The notes beneath the pieces were generated by a model that saw nothing but the letters and a program-made list of their open reading frames with translations, was not told the origin of the DNA and did no database searches. The position numbers were made by a program, and so were the translations under genes. Positions 27,740 through 37,309 of a stretch of DNA of 64,000 nucleotides are shown here, piece by piece. Origin of the DNA: Gloeocapsa sp. PCC 7428 (lineage in GTDB: Bacteria > Cyanobacteriota > Cyanobacteriia > Cyanobacteriales > Chroococcidiopsidaceae); contig NC_019745.1 in the NCBI RefSeq assembly GCF_000317555.1, positions 1,426,001-1,490,000 of the forward strand, in the 5' to 3' direction. The first letter of the stretch is position 1. Each line of letters opens with the position of its first letter.

Positions 27740-29023
27740 ATGCAGTTAACCATCAAAAATCAAATCTTATGGCAACTCTTGAGTATCTATGCTGCTACTC
27801 TAGGATTTTTAAGGAAAACTAAAATCCGCAGTCAGATTGACGCATCAGCTTTGTTTCTACCACCTTCTGATCCTGGTAGTGTTGGTGATGAGGCGATGCT
27901 AGCTGCTAGCATGGAATATCTTGCTGCTCAAGGCGTTAAGCGGATTGGTATCATTACTTTGCAACCTACCGCGCGTTGGGAAAATCTTAAGCTGGTTACT
28001 GAGACAGTTAATATCAAAGGTTTTTTTACTCGTGGTTGTTGGTGGGAGCGTTTTCGCTTTGTTAACAAGGTTAGCCGTTATGAGCGTTTCTATTGCCTTG
28101 GGGCAGATGTTATGGATGGTTTTTACTCAGATAATGTCACCCTACTACGGCTCCACCTTGTGGCGCTAGCGGCAAAGACAGGAGCCGATTCTGCCATTCT
28201 TGGCTTTAGCTTTAATCACCAGCCAACTGATACTGCGGTGCAATCCCTTTCTCAGTTGCCTGCGAATGTGCGGCTTTGCTGCCGCGATCCAATTTCTCAC
28301 CAGCGGGTTAAGCAGTGTGTCCAACACCCCGTCGAATTAGTGGCTGATTTAGCCTTTATGCTCCAACCAGCGGAAGATTCTGATCTAGCAGTAAGTGTAT
28401 CAAGGTGGGTTCGCGCTCAAAAAGCTCAAGGTCGAATCGTTCTCGGAATCAATGCAAATGCGTTGCATCTGACGAAGGTAACACGGTTAAACCGTAATGA
28501 ATTCATTCAATTTTATGCTAATGCCTTCATCAACCTTTTTTCTAGTAATCAGATTAGCTTGCTCATGATTCCCCACGACTTTCGTGGAGATGATAGCGAT
28601 GTCTCAATCGCTCAAGCGATCCTCGAAGCAATGCCAGCAGCGATTAAACCTTATTGTATGCAGGTGCCAACTCCGTGTAGTGCAGCAGAAATCAAATCAA
28701 TATGTGCTGAGCTTGACTTAGTTCTGACTGGGAGAATGCATCTTGCGATCGCCTGTTTAGGTCAAGGAATTCCCGTCGGTGGCGTTACCTACCAAGGTAA
28801 ATTCGAGGGTCTTTTTCACCACTTTGAGTTACCAGGAATGACAATTGAGCCTGAGAAGGCATTTCAGCCAGGTGTTCTCACTCATTTTATCACCGATCTC
28901 CTTGCCAAACGTGAAGACATACGTCAGCAAATTCTGTGTCACCTAGCTAATGTGAAAGCTCTATCACGCTTTAACTTTGAGCGTCAACTGGAAAACGCTC
29001 TTGCTGACCCTGTGCTTCGATAA
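27740..29023 (+). CDS. Polysaccharide pyruvyl transferase family protein
   Basis: This 427-residue protein is of the CsaB/WcaK-type family that transfers a pyruvyl ketal from phosphoenolpyruvate to sugars of surface polymers. The N-terminal LPPSDPGSVGDEAML (about 37-51), the central AKTGADSAILGFSF and C-terminal LVLTGRMHLAIACLGQGIPV segments are family signatures. Pyruvylation gives the polymer negative charge. It lies 23 bases downstream of GT4 paralogue B. Confidence 0.85.
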   Translation: MQLTIKNQILWQLLSIYAATLGFLRKTKIRSQIDASALFLPPSDPGSVGDEAMLAASMEYLAAQGVKRIGIITLQPTARWENLKLVTETVNIKGFFTRGCWWERFRFVNKVSRYERFYCLGADVMDGFYSDNVTLLRLHLVALAAKTGADSAILGFSFNHQPTDTAVQSLSQLPANVRLCCRDPISHQRVKQCVQHPVELVADLAFMLQPAEDSDLAVSVSRWVRAQKAQGRIVLGINANALHLTKVTRLNRNEFIQFYANAFINLFSSNQISLLMIPHDFRGDDSDVSIAQAILEAMPAAIKPYCMQVPTPCSAAEIKSICAELDLVLTGRMHLAIACLGQGIPVGGVTYQGKFEGLFHHFELPGMTIEPEKAFQPGVLTHFITDLLAKREDIRQQILCHLANVKALSRFNFERQLENALADPVLR

Positions 29024-29050
29024 GGCACACAACCTGAGTCATGCCTAATT

Positions 29051-29932
29051 GTGTCTATCTACTTAAAGCGGATATGTCGGTTTACCAAAGCTATATTTGA
29101 GTTTGAACGGAACACCTATAAAAGTTTAGTTCATCTTCAAGATATCGAGTTTACAAACAGTAAAGAACGCGCGCTCAAAATGGATATTTTGCACCCCAAA
29201 ATATCAGCAAAGTCAATGCCTGTATTAGTTTGGATTCATGGTGGTGCTTGGCGCGAAGGTAGCAGAAAACAAGGACTCAAGCACTTCGTTTCCTTTGCCC
29301 GTCAGGGCTTTTTTTGTGCCAGCATTGAATATCGTTTGAGCCACGAAGCCATCTTTCCGGCTCAAATTGAAGATTGTAAGTGCGCCATTCGTTTTCTTCG
29401 CGCTCATGCGCAAGAGTTTCATATTGATCCCCAACGTATTGGTGTTTGGGGAGTTTCTGCTGGTGGACATCTCGCAGCACTTTTAGGAACAACACATCAA
29501 ATTCAGGAGTTTGAAGGAAACGGCGGCTGGGCTAACTATTCTAGCTGCGTACAAGCTGTATGCGATTGGTTTGGTCCAACTGATTTTTTGCGAATAAATG
29601 ACTTTCCCCGTAACATTGACTTTGCTCCTGCAGACTCACCGGAGGCGGCTTTGATTGGCGGAATTGTTGTAGAAAACCAAGAAAAAGCAGCAAAAGCTAA
29701 CCCAATTACTTTTGTTAGTAAAGATGCTCCTCCTTTTTTAATTATGCATGGCGATAACGATTTATTAGTACCACTCAACCAAAGCCAATTACTATTTGAT
29801 GCCTTGAAGAAAGCAGAAGTAGAGGTAACGCTTGAAGTTGTCAAAAATGGCGGACACGGAAACAAAAAGGAGTTTAGTTCGCGGGCTATTACCAAAAAAA
29901 TGGAGAAGTTTTTTAAGAAGCACTTAGCTTAG
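29051..29932 (+). CDS. Alpha/beta-hydrolase (esterase, BD-FAE/lipase-like)
   Basis: This 293-residue protein is read from GTG 29051. It has the oxyanion-hole HGGAW (63-67), nucleophile Ser136 in GVSAGGH, acid Asp235 or Asp237 in HGDNDLLVP and His269 in GGHGNK. This is the carboxylesterase family active on short acyl esters. In this setting it may remove acetyl or other acyl groups placed by the acyltransferases. No signal peptide was found, so action is probably cytoplasmic. The start is moderately certain, because the next internal Met (residue 44) would lose the first strand. Confidence 0.82.
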   Translation: MSIYLKRICRFTKAIFEFERNTYKSLVHLQDIEFTNSKERALKMDILHPKISAKSMPVLVWIHGGAWREGSRKQGLKHFVSFARQGFFCASIEYRLSHEAIFPAQIEDCKCAIRFLRAHAQEFHIDPQRIGVWGVSAGGHLAALLGTTHQIQEFEGNGGWANYSSCVQAVCDWFGPTDFLRINDFPRNIDFAPADSPEAALIGGIVVENQEKAAKANPITFVSKDAPPFLIMHGDNDLLVPLNQSQLLFDALKKAEVEVTLEVVKNGGHGNKKEFSSRAITKKMEKFFKKHLA

Positions 29933-30085
29933 CAGATTCATTAGAAAAACTATGAATTTGCAAAACAATATAATTCTCGATTAAGTGCTGTAATTATAAT
30001 TATAATTTTTCATCTTCCTGAACTTTTCCACTTTACTTCATTCCATAACAGATTTTTAATAAAGATAAAAAAACATAGTAATATT

Positions 30086-31369
30086 ATGCGAATATTATTC
30101 ATTGTCGGTTCATTTCCTGCCCTGTCAGAAACTTTTATTCTGAATCAGATTACAGGATTAATCGAGCGGGGTCACGAAGTTGATATTTATTCGCTGCATA
30201 GACCAAAAAATACTCAAAAAGTTCACCCAGATGTAGAAAACTACCGTCTCCTTGAGCGAACATACTATGCCCCCGAACGCGCTACAAACGCTTTTGTAAG
30301 GCTGTTGCAAGCTGGTAGATTAATATTAGTGAATAGCGGCAAACATCCTATAGCACTGCTGCGATCGCTCAGTCGTTTCAACAACAGAAATCAGCTAAAA
30401 CCTATAGAATGGGTGTACTCAACGATGCCTTTTCTGGGCAAGCAGCCGTATGATATTATCCACTGCCAGTTTGGGGTGTATGCCCTCAAGGGTATGATAC
30501 TCCGCGATATTAGTGCTATTCAAGGCAAATTAGTCACATCATTTCGTGGCTTTGATATTAGCTGGTATGTTCAAGAATACGGAGAGCAAGTTTATAACGA
30601 ACTCTTCAAAAAAGGAGATTTTTTTCTATCAAACTGCGAATATTTTAGGCAACGCGCTATCAATCTCGGCTGCGATGCCAAAAAGATTGTTGTGCTTGGT
30701 TCAGGAATTGATTGCGAACGGTTTTTCTTTAAACCACGTTTTCCCGGCTCGGATGGTAAAGTTCGCATTACTACAACTGGTCGCCTTGTAGAAAAAAAAG
30801 GTATAGCTTACAGCATTCGTGCGGTTGCTCAATTAGCCAAAACTCACCCGCACATTGAGTACAACATCATTGGTGACGGACCGTTAAAAACAGAGTTGCA
30901 AACTCTCATTGAAGAACTCAATGTGAGTCACCAAATCAAACTACTGGGTTGGAAACATCAACAGGAAATTATTGAAATTCTCGACCGAACGCATATTTTT
31001 GTTGCGACAAGCGTGACAGCACAAGATGGTAATCAGGACGCCCCAGTTAACACTTTAAAAGAAGCAATGGCGATGGGTATACCTGTTATTGGTACAAGAC
31101 ACGGTGGTATTCCTGAATTAATTGAAGATGGTGTTTCTGGTTTTTTAGTGCCAGAACGCGATGTCGAGACTTTAGCTGAAAAGATAGTTTATCTGTGCGA
31201 TCGCCCAGAAATTTGGCAACCGATGGGTCAGGCTGGTCGGGCGTATGTAGAACAGCACTACGACACGAATAAGCTCAACGATCAGCTAGTCCAAATCTAC
31301 GAGCAACTCCTGATTAATGAAGATAAAAACGGTGTAATAAATCCTAATTTCCAAGAGGCTATTGCCTAA
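30086..31369 (+). CDS. Glycosyltransferase GT4 (colanic-acid-type)
   Basis: This 427-residue GT-B enzyme has the N-terminal VGSFPALSETFILNQI typical of the WcaL/colanic acid glycosyltransferase branch. SGIDCERFFFKPR comes before the donor domain, TTGRLVEKKGIAYSI is the hinge, and PVNTLKEAMAMGIPVIG and PELIEDGVSGFLVPERD form the EX7E region. It is probably soluble or peripheral. It follows the hydrolase after 153 AT-rich bases and forms a pair with the GT2 gene downstream. Confidence 0.88.
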   Translation: MRILFIVGSFPALSETFILNQITGLIERGHEVDIYSLHRPKNTQKVHPDVENYRLLERTYYAPERATNAFVRLLQAGRLILVNSGKHPIALLRSLSRFNNRNQLKPIEWVYSTMPFLGKQPYDIIHCQFGVYALKGMILRDISAIQGKLVTSFRGFDISWYVQEYGEQVYNELFKKGDFFLSNCEYFRQRAINLGCDAKKIVVLGSGIDCERFFFKPRFPGSDGKVRITTTGRLVEKKGIAYSIRAVAQLAKTHPHIEYNIIGDGPLKTELQTLIEELNVSHQIKLLGWKHQQEIIEILDRTHIFVATSVTAQDGNQDAPVNTLKEAMAMGIPVIGTRHGGIPELIEDGVSGFLVPERDVETLAEKIVYLCDRPEIWQPMGQAGRAYVEQHYDTNKLNDQLVQIYEQLLINEDKNGVINPNFQEAIA

Positions 31370-31450
31370 ATAATCATAATTTTTAACCAATGCTACACGG
31401 ACAACAACGTTACTGATTAACTATAAACCGCAAGCAAACAGGAGCTATTT

Positions 31451-32509
31451 ATGACCGAGCCACAAGTTACGATTGTAGTTTCTCCCCGCGAGCGTTTTAG
31501 CTATACTCGCGAATCTCTAGAAAGTATTTACGAGCATACAAAAACTCCTTTTAATTTAATTTATGTTGATGGTGGTTCGCCAACACAAATCAAACACTAT
31601 TTAGCTGCACAAGCGCGCGAGAAGAAGTTTCAACTTATTCGTACTGAACACTATCTTTCACCTAATCATGCTAGAAATTTAGGGCTAGCTCAGGTTAACA
31701 CCGAGTATGTTGTCTTTATTGACAACGACGTGGTTGTCACCCTAGGCTGGCTGGATAAACTAATTGAGTGTGCACAGACAACAAACGCAACAATAGTTAG
31801 TCCTCTGATTTGCCAACACTTACCCTTACATGAGATAGTACATTGCGCTGGCGGAGAATCTGGCGTACGTGTTGAGGCTAAAGATGGAAACGTCCGGCGG
31901 CGGATGATTGAGAAAATCTATATGCAAGGGCGTAAAGTCGCGGATGTCCGCCCGAAACTGCAACGCAGCGAAACAGGTCTTGCTGAATTTCATTGCATGA
32001 TGGTGCGTACCGATATTTTCGCTCAAGTTGGAATGCTTGATGATAAGTTGCTGAATACAAAAGAACACGTAGATTTTTGCATTTTAGTTAACGAAGCTGG
32101 CGGTAGCATCTATTTAGAACCAGATTCGATCGTCACCTATGTACCAAGTTCCTCACTAACGTGGGCAGATACGACTTTTTATATGCTGCGTTGGAGTGAC
32201 GCATGGGAATTGGCTAGCTTACACCGCTTGCGTGACAAATGGAATTTAACCGAGGACGATTATTTCAAAAATAAGTATAAAAAGTTAGGATGGCGACGCT
32301 ATATGTCCATTATCCAACCGCTGAGTGCCGACCTTAGCTTGGGACAGCGCGGGCGTGTTCGTCGGATAATAACAGATACTTTAATATCTATAGATAAACG
32401 ACTTAATAGATATATTACTACGCGTTACGCTCAAAAACATTTGCCGTTAAAGGAACAGCCTGTATTACAAGTGCAGCAAAGACCAATGGCAGTAGCATCG
32501 CATAAGTGA
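31451..32509 (+). CDS. Glycosyltransferase, GT2 family
   Basis: This 352-residue protein has a GT-A core (TIVVSPRERFSYTRESL, YVDGGSPTQ, NHARNLGL, then the metal motif VFIDNDVVV at about 89-97). The catalytic base region is probably in LLNTKEHVDFC. Start ATG 31451 has AGGAG eight bases upstream. It is the last polysaccharide gene before the terminator at 32635. Confidence 0.87.
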   Translation: MTEPQVTIVVSPRERFSYTRESLESIYEHTKTPFNLIYVDGGSPTQIKHYLAAQAREKKFQLIRTEHYLSPNHARNLGLAQVNTEYVVFIDNDVVVTLGWLDKLIECAQTTNATIVSPLICQHLPLHEIVHCAGGESGVRVEAKDGNVRRRMIEKIYMQGRKVADVRPKLQRSETGLAEFHCMMVRTDIFAQVGMLDDKLLNTKEHVDFCILVNEAGGSIYLEPDSIVTYVPSSSLTWADTTFYMLRWSDAWELASLHRLRDKWNLTEDDYFKNKYKKLGWRRYMSIIQPLSADLSLGQRGRVRRIITDTLISIDKRLNRYITTRYAQKHLPLKEQPVLQVQQRPMAVASHK

Positions 32510-32634
32510 TGTGAAGCGGGACGCTAACAGCAACATTAGATACACTAAAGCTCGTAAAAGCGACTACTTACTCATTGGCAATTGAGTTAAGACATTAGAA
32601 GCACAAAAAAGTAAGCATCACGCCTATAACATTT

Positions 32635-32672
32635 GCGGGCTGTCTGTTTAAAAGCAGTACAGTCCGCTTTTT
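32635..32672 (+). terminator. Intrinsic terminator or attenuator ahead of aroF
   Basis: Nine-base arms GCGGGCTGT (32635-32643) and ACAGTCCGC (32659-32667) pair with one G-T wobble. An inner CTG/CAG pair extends the stem, and TTTTT follows directly (32668-32672). This is a textbook intrinsic terminator shape. It lies 126 bases after the glycosyltransferase stop and only 50 bases before the aroF start codon, so it may also attenuate transcription into the aromatic module. Confidence 0.75.
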
Positions 32673-32721
32673 GCTGACAATTTTTAAGCCAAAAGAACCC
32701 TTTCGCGGAGAAATTCCATTA

Positions 32722-33807
32722 ATGATTGTAGTTTTGAAAGCAGGTACGCCAAAGGAAGAAATAGAGCGAATTTGTCAAGAAATACATAAGCAGAATGCGA
32801 TCGCAGAAAAGAGTATTGGTCAGCATAAAGTTGTCATCGGTATCCTCGGAGATACAGCAGCGCTTAATGTAGAACACATTCAACAAATTAGTCCTTTTAT
32901 CGAACAAGTTGTTCGAGTCAACAAACCCTATAAACGCGCAAGTCAAGAATTTCGTCATGGACCAAGTACCGTAGTTGTCTCGACACCGAATGGCGATGTT
33001 GCTTTTGGACAAGAACATCCGATTGTCGTTGTCGCGGGACCTTGTTCGGTCGAAAACGAGCAAATGATCGTTGAAACTGCGCAACAAGTCAAAGCCGCTG
33101 GTGCGAAATTTTTGCGTGGAGGGGCTTACAAACCACGCACATCACCTTATGCGTTTCAAGGACACGGTGAAAGTGCCTTAGGGTTACTTGTACAAGCGCG
33201 GGAAGCTTCGGGTTTAGGCATTATTACTGAAGTTATGGATACCGCTGATATTGAGAAAGTTGCCGCAGTTGCTGATGTGTTGCAAATCGGCGCGCGAAAT
33301 ATGCAGAACTTCTCGTTACTTAAAAAAATTGGTGCTACAGGTAAGCCAATTTTGTTGAAACGCGGTATTTCAGCAACGGTAGAAGAGTGGCTCATGGCTG
33401 CTGAGTACATTTTGGCAGCAGGAAACCCGAATGTGATTCTTTGCGAGCGCGGAATTCGCAGCTTTGACCGGCAGTATGCCCGCAACACGCTTGATTTAGC
33501 CGTCGTACCCGTGTTGCGATCGCTCACGCACCTGCCAATTATGGTAGACCCCAGTCACGGTACTGGCAAAGCCGAATATGTGCCACCGATGTGTTTAGCA
33601 GCGATCGCGGCGGGAGCAGATTCACTTATGGTCGAAGTTCATCCTAACCCAGCTAAGGCACTCTCCGATGGTCCGCAGTCGCTCACACCAGCAAAATTTG
33701 AGCATTTGATGCACGATATCGCGGTTGTCGGTAAAACCTTTAGTCGCTGGGTGCAACCACCAACGCCTCATCAACAGTCATTTATGCCTGCTTTTGCCAG
33801 CGTGTAA
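32722..33807 (+). CDS. aroF: 3-deoxy-7-phosphoheptulonate synthase (DAHP synthase, type I-beta)
   Basis: This enzyme condenses phosphoenolpyruvate and erythrose-4-phosphate, the first step of the shikimate pathway. The protein has 361 residues: an N-terminal ferredoxin-like regulatory domain (MIVVLKAGTPKEEIERI, 1-70) and a TIM barrel with VVVAGPCSVE, KFLRGGAYKPRTSPYAFQG, QIGARNMQNF, ILLKRG and MVDPSHGTG. ATG 32722 with GGAG at 32707-32710 is favoured over an upstream TTG. Its position before an aromatic amino-acid lyase suggests a dedicated supply of phenylalanine/tyrosine, although it could be the only housekeeping copy. Confidence 0.93.
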   Translation: MIVVLKAGTPKEEIERICQEIHKQNAIAEKSIGQHKVVIGILGDTAALNVEHIQQISPFIEQVVRVNKPYKRASQEFRHGPSTVVVSTPNGDVAFGQEHPIVVVAGPCSVENEQMIVETAQQVKAAGAKFLRGGAYKPRTSPYAFQGHGESALGLLVQAREASGLGIITEVMDTADIEKVAAVADVLQIGARNMQNFSLLKKIGATGKPILLKRGISATVEEWLMAAEYILAAGNPNVILCERGIRSFDRQYARNTLDLAVVPVLRSLTHLPIMVDPSHGTGKAEYVPPMCLAAIAAGADSLMVEVHPNPAKALSDGPQSLTPAKFEHLMHDIAVVGKTFSRWVQPPTPHQQSFMPAFASV

Positions 33808-33841
33808 ACTTCATTGTCTTAAAAACCTTTCAAGGAACTAC

Positions 33842-35521
33842 ATGAATACAGCAGTACAAACACAAGCGTCTACAAACTTAAACGCAGATACGATTTTATT
33901 AGGCGATCGCAACCTCACAATTGATGAAGTTGTGAGTGTGGCACGTCATGGTGCCAAAGTAAACATCAGTACAGCAGACAACGTTGCACAACGTATTCAA
34001 GCATCATGTGACTATATCGCTGAAGCCGTCGCCACAGGTAGACCAATCTACGGTGTCACAAGTGGTTTTGGTGGAATGGCAAACGTGGTCATTTCGCGCG
34101 AGTATGCAGACCTTTTACAACATAACCTCGTGTGGTATCACAAAGTCGGTGCTGGACGAAAGTTGCCACTGACCGATGTCCGCGCCGCAATGCTGTTGCG
34201 TGTGAATTCACACTTGCATGGTGCTTCAGGAATCCGCCGCGAGATCGTCCAGCGAATGGAAATGTTTCTCAATGCTAGGGTGACACCGCACGTTCCTGAA
34301 TACGGTTCAATTGGTGCTAGTGGCGATTTGACACCGCTATCGTACATTACAGGTGCTTTGATTGGTTTAGACGATCGCTACAAGGTTGACTTTGATGGCG
34401 AAGAAATCGATGCAATTACTGCGCTAGAACGATTGGGATTACCGCAGTTGCAACTCCAAGCCAAAGAAGGGTTAGCCATGATGAATGGCACCTCGGTGAT
34501 GACCGGAATTGCGGCGAACTGTGTTTACGACACGCGGCTACTGATGGCGCTGACAATGGGCGCGCACGCACTTATTTTGCAAGGGTTGAACGGGACAAAT
34601 CAATCATTCCATCCCTTCATTCACAAACTGAAACCGCATCCAGGGCAAAAATGGGCAGCATCGACAATGCTCGATTTGCTCGCCGGTTCGCGCTTGATTC
34701 GTGAAGAGTTAGACGGTACGCACGAGTATCGCGGTCAAGCCCCAATTCAGGATCGTTACTCTTTACGGTGTTTAGCCCAATACATGGGACCAATTGTTGA
34801 TGGTGTATCGCAAGTTGCGCAGCAAGTCGAAATCGAAATGAACTCGGCGACAGATAACCCACTCATTGATGTTGAAAACCAAGCCAGCTATCACGGTGGT
34901 AATTTCTTGGGACAGTACATCGGTATGGGGATGGATCACCTGCGGTACTACATCGGGATGATGGCAAAACACCTTGATGTGCAAATTGCCTATCTCGTTG
35001 CACCTGAGTTTAACAACGGATTACCTGCATCTTTAGTTGGTAACAAAGAACGCATTGTGAATATGGGGCTAAAGGGATTGCAAATAACCGGCAACTCGAT
35101 TATGCCGTTGTTAAGCTTCTACGGAAATTCGATCGCGGATCGCTATCCTACCCACGCCGAACAATACAACCAAAATATCAATAGCCAAGGATTTGCTGCT
35201 GCGAATTTAACGCGCAACGCGGTTGAGATCTTTCAGCAGTATATGGCGATCGCACTCATGTTTGGCGTCCAAGCGGTTGACTTAAGAACGTATGCGTATG
35301 CAGGACATTACGACGCGAGTGAGTGTTTATCACCGACAACACGACGTTTGTATCAAGCTGTGCGTGAAGTCGTCGGACAGCCTTCGTCTGCCACTCGCCC
35401 GTACATCTGGGACGATCGCGAACAACCCTTAGACGAACACATCGCCAAAATTGCCGCTGATATCGCGGCGGAAGGTGTCATTGTCGCAGCAGTAAAAGAT
35501 CTCTTGACTAGCTTGAAGTAA
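33842..35521 (+). CDS. MIO-dependent aromatic amino-acid ammonia-lyase (PAL/TAL/HAL family)
   Basis: 559 residues, close to Anabaena PAL in length and sequence. The MIO prosthetic group forms from Ala159-Ser160-Gly161 (GSIGASGDL). The catalytic Tyr70 lies in IYGVTSGFGG, and NQNINSQG and YGNSIADR complete the site. The residue pair that governs substrate choice (Phe-Leu in Anabaena PAL, His-Leu in Rhodobacter TAL, Ser-His in HAL) is Tyr99-His100 here. Phenylalanine, tyrosine or histidine deamination, or aminomutase activity, are all possible; no hut genes are near. ATG 33842 has AAGGA five bases upstream. It lies between aroF and a CoA-ligase-like gene. Confidence 0.88.
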   Translation: MNTAVQTQASTNLNADTILLGDRNLTIDEVVSVARHGAKVNISTADNVAQRIQASCDYIAEAVATGRPIYGVTSGFGGMANVVISREYADLLQHNLVWYHKVGAGRKLPLTDVRAAMLLRVNSHLHGASGIRREIVQRMEMFLNARVTPHVPEYGSIGASGDLTPLSYITGALIGLDDRYKVDFDGEEIDAITALERLGLPQLQLQAKEGLAMMNGTSVMTGIAANCVYDTRLLMALTMGAHALILQGLNGTNQSFHPFIHKLKPHPGQKWAASTMLDLLAGSRLIREELDGTHEYRGQAPIQDRYSLRCLAQYMGPIVDGVSQVAQQVEIEMNSATDNPLIDVENQASYHGGNFLGQYIGMGMDHLRYYIGMMAKHLDVQIAYLVAPEFNNGLPASLVGNKERIVNMGLKGLQITGNSIMPLLSFYGNSIADRYPTHAEQYNQNINSQGFAAANLTRNAVEIFQQYMAIALMFGVQAVDLRTYAYAGHYDASECLSPTTRRLYQAVREVVGQPSSATRPYIWDDREQPLDEHIAKIAADIAAEGVIVAAVKDLLTSLK

Positions 35522-35533
35522 GGACTCGTAGTG

Positions 35534-37171
35534 ATGAATATTGCCCAACACGTCGAACGCGGTCATCATTTATTTCCTGATAAGATTGCGCTGATCTTTG
35601 AAGAAAGATCTTACACCTACAAAGATCTTGATTTACTAGCGAACCGCGTCGCTAATGGATTACGCGATCGCAACATTCATCGCGGCGATCGCATTGCCTT
35701 ATTTTTGCCGAATATTCCCGAATTCATCATTGCCTACTTAGGCATAGTCAAGATCGGTGCGGTTGCGGTATCGCTTAATGCCATGCTCAAAAGCACCGAA
35801 GTTAGCTTTATTCTCAACGATTCTGGTGCGAAAGCCGTTGTCACCACCGCCGAACTTGTGGAGAATGTCCCCACAGCTGATTTACCTGAGTTGAAGCATA
35901 TCTTAATTGCCGAAGGCGAAAGTGATAAGGGAATTAGCTTAGCGGAAATGATGGCAAGTGCTTCACCCCAAGCCAAAGCGATTGAAATGGATCGCCATGC
36001 ACCTGTTGCGATCGTCTATACTTCAGGCACGACAGGCTTTCCTAAAGGTGCGACGCTATCTCACGGCAATGTTATTTCTAACAGCTACTCACAAAACCGC
36101 TGTTGCGGGATGAGTGCTGAAGATCGCATCTTACTATACCTACCTCTATTCCACTGCTTCGGTCAAAATGCCGTCCTCAACGCTGGGCTAAACGCTTGCG
36201 CGACAATCGTTCTTCATCGTCATTTCGACTTAGAGAAAATTCTCAACTCGGTCGCTACTGAGAAAATCACGATGTTCTTTAGCGTACCGACAGTCTATAT
36301 CCTACTCCTCAACATGGGGACGTTAAAGTATGACATGAGTTCGATTCGCTACTACTTCTCAGCTGCTGCACCACTTCCTGTAGAAGTTGCCCAACGCTGG
36401 TTTGACAAGTATGGACTAGAAATTCATCAAGGCTACGGATTAACTGAAACCTCGCCGTGTGCTAGCTACAATAATGACTTTAAATACAAAGTCGGGTCAA
36501 TTGGCACGCCGATTGAAAACGTCGAGATGAAAATCGTGCATGCGGATGGCAAAGATGCCTTACCAGGAGAACCAGGCGAAATTGCAATTCGCGGACCAAA
36601 CGTCATGCTGGGATACTGGAACCGCCCGTTTGAAACCGCAGAAGTGATCAAAAATGGTTGGTTCTACACCGGTGATATCGGTCAAATTGATGAAGATGGC
36701 TACTTCTACATTGTGGATCGTTCCAAAGACATGATCAATGTCGCAGGATTCAAGGTCTATCCAACTGAAGTAGAAAACGTCATTTATCAACACCCAGCAG
36801 TTGCCGAAGTTGCGGTTTATGGCGTTCCCAACTTGGAAACGACGGAAATCGTCAAAGCCAATATTGTCCTCAAACCAGACCAAACTGTTAGCGAAAAACA
36901 AATGATTGCTTTTTGTTCGGAACGTATGGCAGCGTATAAAGTACCTAAAGCAATTAAGTTTGTTGATTCGATTCCTAAAAACCCTACAGGAAAAGTCTTA
37001 AAACGCGTTCTGCGCGACGAGGCTGCTAGCGAAGTCTTGGTTAAACCAAGCCGCTTTCCTGCAAAGCCTACGGTTGCAACTACAGCACCAGTAGCAACAC
37101 CAGCCACTACTAATAATTCCAATAAAGGTGTCTTGAAAGCTTTAGGTAACTTGTTTAAAAATCGAAATTAG
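35534..37171 (+). CDS. AMP-dependent acyl/aryl-CoA ligase (4CL/long-chain acyl-CoA synthetase-like)
   Basis: Adenylate-forming enzyme of 545 residues (GTG 35531 is an alternative start; TAAGGA overlaps the previous stop). The ATP loop YTSGTTGFPKG (162-172), YGLTETSP, YTGDIGQID, DRSKDMINVAGFKVYPTEVE and the catalytic lysine in PTGKVLKR are all present. It activates a carboxylic acid to acyl-AMP and then acyl-CoA. After the lyase, cinnamate or coumarate are attractive substrates, but the fold does not distinguish these from fatty acids. A Pro/Ala/Thr-rich linker and short basic tail extend beyond the usual C-terminus. Confidence 0.87.
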   Translation: MNIAQHVERGHHLFPDKIALIFEERSYTYKDLDLLANRVANGLRDRNIHRGDRIALFLPNIPEFIIAYLGIVKIGAVAVSLNAMLKSTEVSFILNDSGAKAVVTTAELVENVPTADLPELKHILIAEGESDKGISLAEMMASASPQAKAIEMDRHAPVAIVYTSGTTGFPKGATLSHGNVISNSYSQNRCCGMSAEDRILLYLPLFHCFGQNAVLNAGLNACATIVLHRHFDLEKILNSVATEKITMFFSVPTVYILLLNMGTLKYDMSSIRYYFSAAAPLPVEVAQRWFDKYGLEIHQGYGLTETSPCASYNNDFKYKVGSIGTPIENVEMKIVHADGKDALPGEPGEIAIRGPNVMLGYWNRPFETAEVIKNGWFYTGDIGQIDEDGYFYIVDRSKDMINVAGFKVYPTEVENVIYQHPAVAEVAVYGVPNLETTEIVKANIVLKPDQTVSEKQMIAFCSERMAAYKVPKAIKFVDSIPKNPTGKVLKRVLRDEAASEVLVKPSRFPAKPTVATTAPVATPATTNNSNKGVLKALGNLFKNRN

Positions 37172-37309
37172 CTCGAACAGAACCAACGTAGCGAAGCAAA
37201 AAAAAGATTAGCTGTTAACAATTAGCTAAACATTACAGATGAACTTAAGGTGTGAACGAGCTTTTGGCTCTTAGCAATTCATTGACTTTACGCAAATTGA
37301 AGAGAAATC

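Noticed and set aside
33842-35521. Histidine utilisation (hutH)
   Set aside because: No hutU, hutI or hutG nearby, sequence is closer to cyanobacterial PAL, and the gene sits between aroF and an aryl/acyl ligase.
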